Source of the DNA: Segetibacter sp.
Lineage (GTDB): Bacteria > Bacteroidota > Bacteroidia > Chitinophagales > Chitinophagaceae
Length of the DNA: 38,162 nucleotides
NCBI GenBank assembly: GCA_028288505.1
Contig: JAQBNN010000206.1
Location: forward strand, 1-38,162
Reading direction: 5' to 3'
The position numbers and the translations under genes are program-made. This document shows, piece by piece, positions 33,529-38,162 of the stretch. The notes beneath the pieces were generated by a model. It saw nothing but the letters and a program-made list of their open reading frames with translations, was not told where the DNA came from and made no database searches. Numbering within the stretch: position 1 is the first letter of the stretch; every line of letters begins with the position of its first letter.

Positions 33529-34767
33529 ATGACTACCATCATCACCAACATATCTTGTCTTGTAAATACTCGTGAAGAAAGTCATTTGCTAAGAGGAAAG
33601 GAGTTGGCTGAACTACCCGTAATAAAGGATGCTTATTTAATTATTGAAGATGGTATAATTGCTGATTACGGTATAATGGATGACTTGATTCATGCGGCCA
33701 GAAGCTTTAGCGAAACCTACGATGCAACCGGGCAATTTGTAATACCAAGCTGGTGCGACAGTCATACACACCTTGTATTTTCAGGCAGTAGGGAACAGGA
33801 GTTTGTTAATAAAATTAACGGTTTAAGTTATGCGGAGATTGCAGCAAAAGGTGGCGGCGTTTTAAACAGCACGGCCAAACTAAACCAAGCAACAGAAGAG
33901 GAGCTTTTCTACCTTGCATGGGATCGTTTACAGGAAGTGCAAAAGCTGGGAACCGGCGCAATAGAAATTAAAAGTGGTTACGGCTTAAGTGTAGAAGGCG
34001 AGTTGAAAATGCTTCGGGTAATTAAAGAGCTAAAGCGTAAATCAAAGATCCCTATAAAAGCAACATTTCTTGGTGCACATACTTACCCAGCCGCTTACAA
34101 AGAAGATCATGAAGGCTACATTAACTTGATAGTTGATGAGATGCTACCTGTAATAGCTGAAGAACGTCTTGCTGATTATATTGATGTGTTTTGCGAAGAA
34201 GGTTTTTTTAATGCAGAAGAAACAGAAAGGATTTGCAGGGCAGGAATGGCAGTAGGACTGAAGCCTAAGTTACATGCTAATCAACTGAGTTTATCAGGAG
34301 GTACACAAGTAGGTATAAAGGTTGGAGCCTTAAGTGTAGACCACCTTGAGACCTTGAATGAAGAAACTATTAGCTTATTAGCAAATTCAAATACTATTGG
34401 TACTTTACTGCCAACTGCAGCCTTTTTTCTTCGAATGCCTTACCAGCCAGCAAGGCAATTGATTGATGCCGGCTGTGCTATTGCGTTGGCGAGTGATTTT
34501 AATCCTGGCAGTTCTCCATCTGGCAATATGAATTTTGTTGTTGCGCTAAGTTGTATACAAATGAAGATGTTGCCTGAAGAAGCAATTAATGCTGCAACAA
34601 TTAATGGCGCTTTTGCTATGGAGTTAGAAGATGAAGTTGGCAGCATTACGAAAGGTAAATTGGCTAATCTTATTATTACAAAACCTATCTCATCGCTTGC
34701 TTACCTGCCTTACTCGTTTGGTACTAATCTTATTGATAAAGTGATGATAAAAGGAGAATTTATATAA
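33529..34767 (+). CDS. hutI: Imidazolonepropionase
   Basis: 412 residues of the amidohydrolase superfamily. Metal motif CDSHTHLVF (about 76-84), substrate-loop GGGVLNS (about 108-114), GTGAIEIKSGYGL, then AHTYP with a metal His, KLHANQLS with a further His, and ASDFNPGSSPSGN (catalytic Asp). It opens the ring of imidazolone-propionate to formiminoglutamate in histidine degradation, the step after HutU. The ATG at 33529 gives the usual N-terminus with the composite beta-sandwich. A low-G tract lies directly upstream. Confidence 0.96.
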   Translation: MTTIITNISCLVNTREESHLLRGKELAELPVIKDAYLIIEDGIIADYGIMDDLIHAARSFSETYDATGQFVIPSWCDSHTHLVFSGSREQEFVNKINGLSYAEIAAKGGGVLNSTAKLNQATEEELFYLAWDRLQEVQKLGTGAIEIKSGYGLSVEGELKMLRVIKELKRKSKIPIKATFLGAHTYPAAYKEDHEGYINLIVDEMLPVIAEERLADYIDVFCEEGFFNAEETERICRAGMAVGLKPKLHANQLSLSGGTQVGIKVGALSVDHLETLNEETISLLANSNTIGTLLPTAAFFLRMPYQPARQLIDAGCAIALASDFNPGSSPSGNMNFVVALSCIQMKMLPEEAINAATINGAFAMELEDEVGSITKGKLANLIITKPISSLAYLPYSFGTNLIDKVMIKGEFI

Positions 34768-34828
34768 GGCCAAGCTGAAGTGGAGGCTGCATGAGTTTAT
34801 GAAAGGCTTGTTGAGTGAAGTTATAAAA

Positions 34829-34867
34829 GTACAAGAGTGCGACGCAAGTAAAGCTTAATAGCAGTAC
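34829..34867 (-). repeat. Dispersed intergenic repeat, copy 17 (type A, exact core)
   Basis: Exact core on the minus strand (34847-34829), then AAGCTTAATAGCAGTACT. Its flank (GTAAAGCT) matches copy 4. Confidence 0.87.
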
Positions 34868-34950
34868 TAAACTTTGGCTAATAATCTTTCTTAGGTGTAA
34901 GTATTTTTAAATTTTACTATTTATTTATTGAAGACATAATAGAATTAAAG

Positions 34951-35919
34951 TTGAAAGAAGTAGTATTTGATGTTGTTATTATTGGTGGCGGTCCTATTGG
35001 ACTGGCTTGTGCATTGGAAGCAAGAAAAGCCGGTCTGACTTATTTGATACTTGAGAAAGGTGCACTCGTCAATTCGTTATACAATTACCCGGTAAATATG
35101 ACTTTCTTTTCTACATCGGAAAGGTTGGAGATTGGCGGGGTACCTTTTGTAAGTAATAATCCTAAACCTACCAGGCCTGAAGCTTTGGAGTATTATAGGC
35201 GTGTAACCACATCGAACGGGATAAGAATAAATTTATTTGAAGAGGTTAAGGAAGTAAAACAAGAAGCAGGTTATAATAAAGTTATTACTACTAAAAGTAG
35301 TTATGATTGTAAGAATGTAATTATTGCGACGGGGTTTTATGATATCCCTTACTTGCTAAACGTAAAGGGAGAGGAGCTTAAAAAAGTAAAGCACTTTTAT
35401 AATGATCCGCATTACTATGCATTTCAAAAAGTGCTGGTGGTTGGCTCTGCAAATTCTGCAGTAGATGTAGCTTTAGAAACATACCGCAAAGGAGCTGAAG
35501 TAACAATGGTTATAAGGCGAAATGAAATTGGCGACAGGGTAAAATATTGGGTGAAGCCCGACATTGAGAACAGGATAAAAGAAGGTTCAATAAAAGCTTA
35601 TTTTAACTCAACTGTTGCTGAGATAAGGGAGCATGAAGTGGATATACAAACCCCTGAAGGAATAGAGACTATTGAGAATGATTGGGTGTTAGCAATGACA
35701 GGTTATCAACCAAATCTTTCTCTTTTAGAGAAGATTGGAATTGAACTATGTGATGATGAAGTGAAAAAGCCAACATATAGCGAAGACACGCATGAGACCA
35801 ACGTGAAAGGCGTTTTTCTTGCCGGTGTTATTTGCGGCGGAATGAATACGCATCGTTTATTTATAGAAAACTCAAGAGAGCATGCGGTGAAGATTGTCGA
35901 TTATATTAAGAGTAAATAA
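34951..35919 (+). CDS. ypdA: YpdA-family bacillithiol disulfide reductase
   Basis: 322 residues, a flavoprotein of the thioredoxin-reductase type without a CxxC pair. FAD motif GGGPIG (residues 12-17) follows a short strand, family segment YNYPVNMTFFSTSERLEIGG (about 44-63), second nucleotide site VVGSANSAVDVALE. YpdA is proposed to reduce bacillithiol disulfide with NADPH. Start is TTG: no ATG lies in frame nearby, and the Rossmann strand begins at residue 5. Its presence fits bshB1 at 7151. It ends eight bases from the Uma2 gene on the other strand. Confidence 0.88.
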   Translation: MKEVVFDVVIIGGGPIGLACALEARKAGLTYLILEKGALVNSLYNYPVNMTFFSTSERLEIGGVPFVSNNPKPTRPEALEYYRRVTTSNGIRINLFEEVKEVKQEAGYNKVITTKSSYDCKNVIIATGFYDIPYLLNVKGEELKKVKHFYNDPHYYAFQKVLVVGSANSAVDVALETYRKGAEVTMVIRRNEIGDRVKYWVKPDIENRIKEGSIKAYFNSTVAEIREHEVDIQTPEGIETIENDWVLAMTGYQPNLSLLEKIGIELCDDEVKKPTYSEDTHETNVKGVFLAGVICGGMNTHRLFIENSREHAVKIVDYIKSK

Positions 35920-35927
35920 GGCTGGTG

Positions 35928-36470
35928 CTATTCCCAGATGTTGTCCAAGGTGGGAGTGATAGAACACTCGTTGGTTAAAGCGAATTCGAAATTGTTTTGG
36001 TAATTCTGAAGATGGTATTTGCCATCGATGATCTCATATACCTCAATTTGAGTTTTCTTTATGTCAACAATTAGGTAGTATTTTACCAGTTGTTGCTCGT
36101 AGAATAAAAACTTCGTGTTTCGGTCTCTTAAAGCAGTTGAGGCAGAAAGGATTTCCACCACTAACACAGGGGGGAAATCGAGGTATTGCTTCTCAATTTT
36201 ACCACACACAATCAGAACATCTGGCTGCAGTATTGTGTCTTCTGCTATTTTATAGTCGAGCTGGTGATAAGCTTTACAATCTTTTTTGCAGCCAGTCTTT
36301 CTCAACGCTAAAGTAAATTCTGTAATTAGTTCTGCCGCCACCCTTTGATGTTCGGGCAAAGGCAAAGGGCTCATTGCAATTGGGTGCCCTTCATGCAATT
36401 CCCACCTTCCTTCCCAATTCAGATAATCCTGGTAGGTGTAGTGAGGTAGTATTTTGTTAGCTATTCCCAT
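35928..36470 (-). CDS. Uma2-family (DUF820) endonuclease-like protein
   Basis: 180 residues with the PD-(D/E)XK-like pattern of the family: YTYQDYLNWEGRWELHEGHPIAMSP at the N-terminus, QPDVLIVC (Asp), PPVLVVEILSAST (Glu), RDRNTKFLFYEQQLVKYYLIVD at the C-terminus. Uma2 proteins are numerous in cyanobacteria and Bacteroidota; most have no shown substrate, though nuclease activity is predicted. It is 26 nt downstream of purB on the same strand and may be co-transcribed. It is tail-to-tail with ypdA. Confidence 0.88.
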   Translation of the reverse strand: MGIANKILPHYTYQDYLNWEGRWELHEGHPIAMSPLPLPEHQRVAAELITEFTLALRKTGCKKDCKAYHQLDYKIAEDTILQPDVLIVCGKIEKQYLDFPPVLVVEILSASTALRDRNTKFLFYEQQLVKYYLIVDIKKTQIEVYEIIDGKYHLQNYQNNFEFALTNECSITPTLDNIWE

Positions 36471-36496
36471 AGCTTAAAGTTACACTTTTTAGCAGG

Positions 36497-37840
36497 TTAA
36501 AAAGCAGGGTACACTCCTACGTAGTTACCCGGATTAATTGCTGTCAATTCTCTCTTAACCTCTTCACTTACAGCTAAACTTCCTATAAATGTTTGTATAT
36601 CTTCTTTTGTTATTGAAGTTTTTCCTCTTGTCAATTCTTTTAGCGCTTCATATGGCTCGGGGTAATTCTCCCTGCGTAAAATTGTTTGAATAGCTTCCGC
36701 AACTACTGCCCAGTTATTTTCAAGGTCTTCGTTAATTTTACTTTCATTCAGTAGTAGTTTACCTAAACCCTTTTCAATCGAGCGGAAAGCGATTAGGGTA
36801 TGCGCGATCGGTACGCCTATGTTTCTTAATACCGTGCTATCTGTGAGATCTCTTTGCAACCTGCTTACAGGCAGCTTTGCTGAAAGATGTTCTAACAAAC
36901 TATTTGCCATTCCAAGATTGCCTTCTGCGTTCTCAAAATCTATCGGGTTTACTTTGTGGGGCATGGCGCTGCTACCTACTTCGCCTGCTTTTGTCTTTTG
37001 CTTGAAGTAGTCCATACTAATGTATGTCCAGGCATCGCGGCAAAGATCTATGAGAATATTATTGATGCGTTTAATGCAATCAAAGTGAGCAGCGACGTTG
37101 TCGTAGTGTTCTATTTGCGTGGTGAATTGCATTCTTTGCAGGCCTAATCTCTCTACAAATTCATTACCGAAGGCTATCCAATCTTTTTTAGGATACGCAA
37201 CGGTGTGTGCATTAAAATTACCTGTTGCACCGCCGAACTTAGCAGCATAGGGTATGTAGCTAAACAGTTGTACTTGGTTTTCTATTCGCTCAACGAACAC
37301 CATCAGTTCCTTACCTAATCTTGTAGGAGAGGCAGGTTGTCCATGTGTACGGGCAAGCATTGATATATTCTTCCACTGTACTGCCAACTTACGCAGATCG
37401 TTTTTAAGATTAAGCAATCCCGGCATATAATCATGCTCCAAACAATCTTTCCAGCTTAAAGGAATGGAGGTGTTGTTTATGTCTTGTGAGGTTAAGCCGA
37501 AATGGATCCATTCTTTTATTGATCCTGCTTCTACCAAATCCAACTGTTCTTTCAAGAAATATTCAACCGCTTTTACATCGTGGTTGGTGATTGATTCTAT
37601 TTGCTTGATCTTTTCAGCTTCATTTAAACCGAATTTTTCTACCACCTTTTGCAGGTGCTGGCGCACCTTGCCAGGTAACTCAAAAAACTTTTTATCAGCC
37701 AGGAAAAAGAAGTATTCAACCTCTACGAAAACGCGGTATTTTATTAAAGCGTATTCACTAAAATATTCTTGAAGGTGGTCAACTTGTTTTCGGTAACGAC
37801 CATCAATTGGAGATATAGCTGTAAGATTTGTGAGTTGCAT
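36497..37840 (-). CDS. purB: Adenylosuccinate lyase
   Basis: 447 residues of the fumarase/aspartase superfamily. The signature GSSAMPHKVNPIDFENAEGN lies around residue 285, and GQPASPTRLGKEL and TSQDINNT provide active-site residues. It cleaves SAICAR and adenylosuccinate in purine synthesis. ATG at 37840 begins MQLTNLTAISPIDGRY, the standard N-terminus. A -7 box lies at 37906-37913. Uma2 follows after 26 nt. Confidence 0.97.
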   Translation of the reverse strand: MQLTNLTAISPIDGRYRKQVDHLQEYFSEYALIKYRVFVEVEYFFFLADKKFFELPGKVRQHLQKVVEKFGLNEAEKIKQIESITNHDVKAVEYFLKEQLDLVEAGSIKEWIHFGLTSQDINNTSIPLSWKDCLEHDYMPGLLNLKNDLRKLAVQWKNISMLARTHGQPASPTRLGKELMVFVERIENQVQLFSYIPYAAKFGGATGNFNAHTVAYPKKDWIAFGNEFVERLGLQRMQFTTQIEHYDNVAAHFDCIKRINNILIDLCRDAWTYISMDYFKQKTKAGEVGSSAMPHKVNPIDFENAEGNLGMANSLLEHLSAKLPVSRLQRDLTDSTVLRNIGVPIAHTLIAFRSIEKGLGKLLLNESKINEDLENNWAVVAEAIQTILRRENYPEPYEALKELTRGKTSITKEDIQTFIGSLAVSEEVKRELTAINPGNYVGVYPAF

Positions 37841-37905
37841 ATTTGTATGTCTGTAAATTCTAAAATTAGAAGTAAAACCCCGGAGCTACTTCGTGAAAAT
37901 TTTGG

Positions 37906-37913
37906 CAAACATA
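37906..37913 (-). promoter_or_regulatory. -7 box (TATGTTTG) of purB
   Basis: Minus-strand TATGTTTG fits TAnnTTTG, 65 nt before the ATG. The nearest TTG upstream is at an unsuitable distance, so this is tentative. Confidence 0.35.
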
Positions 37914-37943
37914 AAGCCAAACGGGTACAATAGAATACCAAAG

Positions 37944-37969
37944 GTACAAGTGAGTGACACAACGATGTT
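37944..37969 (-). repeat. Dispersed intergenic repeat, copy 18 (type B, exact core)
   Basis: Exact TTGTGTCACTCACTTGTAC on the minus strand (37962-37944), preceded by AAACATCG. Upstream of purB. Confidence 0.87.
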
Positions 37970-38023
37970 TAATTGGTATTTGAAAGCTGGTTACCAAAGT
38001 CTTACAGCATAACATAAAAATAA

Positions 38024-38056
38024 AAAAAGGAAGAGCTGTTGTTGCTCTTCCTTTTT
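38024..38056. terminator. Bidirectional hairpin terminator
   Basis: Stem AAAAAGGAAGAGC / GCTCTTCCTTTTT with a 7-nt loop. It ends the minus-strand gene entering from the right edge. Confidence 0.85.
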
Positions 38057-38073
38057 ACGTTGTTATATATAAA

Positions 38074-38162
38074 CTATTTAGCCTTTACCTGCCAGATAGT
38101 GTTAGCAGCATCGTCGGCAATTAGTAAAGATCCATCGGGAAGCACAGCGACACCAACTGGTC
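38074..38162 (-). CDS. C-terminus of a sorbosone/glucose dehydrogenase-like beta-propeller protein (partial)
   Basis: Only the last 28 codons and the stop (TAG at 38076-38074) are in the window. They read PVGVAVLPDGSLLIADDAAN then TIWQVKAK. The GVAVLPDGSLLIADD pattern is a propeller blade motif of PQQ-dependent sorbosone/glucose dehydrogenases and NHL-type proteins, and TIW(R/Q)V closes the last blade. These proteins are usually periplasmic. Start and most of the gene lie to the right. The family call rests on a short stretch. Confidence 0.6.
   Translation of the reverse strand, partial: PVGVAVLPDGSLLIADDAANTIWQVKAK

Noticed and set aside
4561-37969. CRISPR array interpretation of the repeats
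   Set aside because: Copies are about 1-4 kb apart with genes between them and in both orientations; no regular spacers or cas genes.
1-38162. tRNA, tmRNA or rRNA genes
   Set aside because: I looked for T-loop and cloverleaf patterns and rRNA motifs and saw none; rnpB is the only RNA gene recognised.

Overview
This 38 kb window looks like chromosomal DNA of a member of the Bacteroidota, most likely the Chitinophagaceae or close kin. This is inferred from gene content and promoters, because no 16S gene is present. Supporting signs: several starts preceded by the Bacteroidota sigma-A signature (TTG, about 19 nt, TAnnTTTG); Bacteroidota-typical genes (DUF4294, the long CcmF, a ~460-aa arginine decarboxylase-type enzyme, a stand-alone GYF_2 protein, bacillithiol genes bshB1 and ypdA, an M43 cytophagalysin-like protease); and mostly secreted hypothetical proteins with short Lys-rich signal peptides.

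Layout. 1-1308 (-): secreted M43 metalloprotease, running off the left end. 1611-4498 (+): ccmE-ccmF, cytochrome c maturation. 4714-6045 (-): Tat-exported Gfo/Idh/MocA oxidoreductase. 6381-9026 (+): DUF4294 protein, bshB1, fatty acid desaturase. 9106-10785 (-): ispE and a DUF151 nuclease-family protein. 10988-15932 (+): translation cluster thrS, infC, rpmI, rplT, split by 1.75 kb holding a decayed MmcQ/YjbR pseudogene and an opposite-strand SH3b lipoprotein. 16064-17840 (+): arginine decarboxylase-type enzyme and rnpB (RNase P RNA). 18014-28770 (-): a long minus-strand block with a metallopeptidase-like secreted protein, a secreted beta-rich protein, smpB, accD, fbaB, a kinase-fold-like hypothetical, a BtuF-like protein, a cystathionine beta-synthase-type enzyme, a GYF_2 protein and an S41 protease. 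28892-35919 (+): hutU, an OtsA-OtsB fusion for trehalose, hutI, ypdA. 35928-37840 (-): Uma2-family protein and purB. 38074-38162 (-): C-terminus of a beta-propeller dehydrogenase-like protein.

Most genes are housekeeping. Functional links visible here are histidine degradation (hutU, hutI), bacillithiol metabolism (bshB1, ypdA), translation and RNA quality control (thrS, infC, rpmI, rplT, rnpB, smpB) and cytochrome c maturation (ccmE, ccmF).

The most unusual signal lies between the genes. A dispersed repeat family occurs about 18 times, about once per 2 kb, always outside the called coding regions and on both strands. Its 19-nt core has two exactly conserved forms: TTGCGTCGCACTCTTGTAC (7 exact copies) and TTGTGTCACTCACTTGTAC (4 exact copies). 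Related forms and an accessory TAGTACTATTAA-like box accompany it. The differences between the two forms preserve a small dyad. I do not recognise this family. Other points of interest are a G/C-rich repeat-like insertion in a helix of rnpB, a palindrome over the fbaB promoter, a low-G repeat inserted in frame in the BtuF-like gene, a CxxxY-type CcmE, and two hypothetical proteins with kinase-like and M14-like residue patterns.
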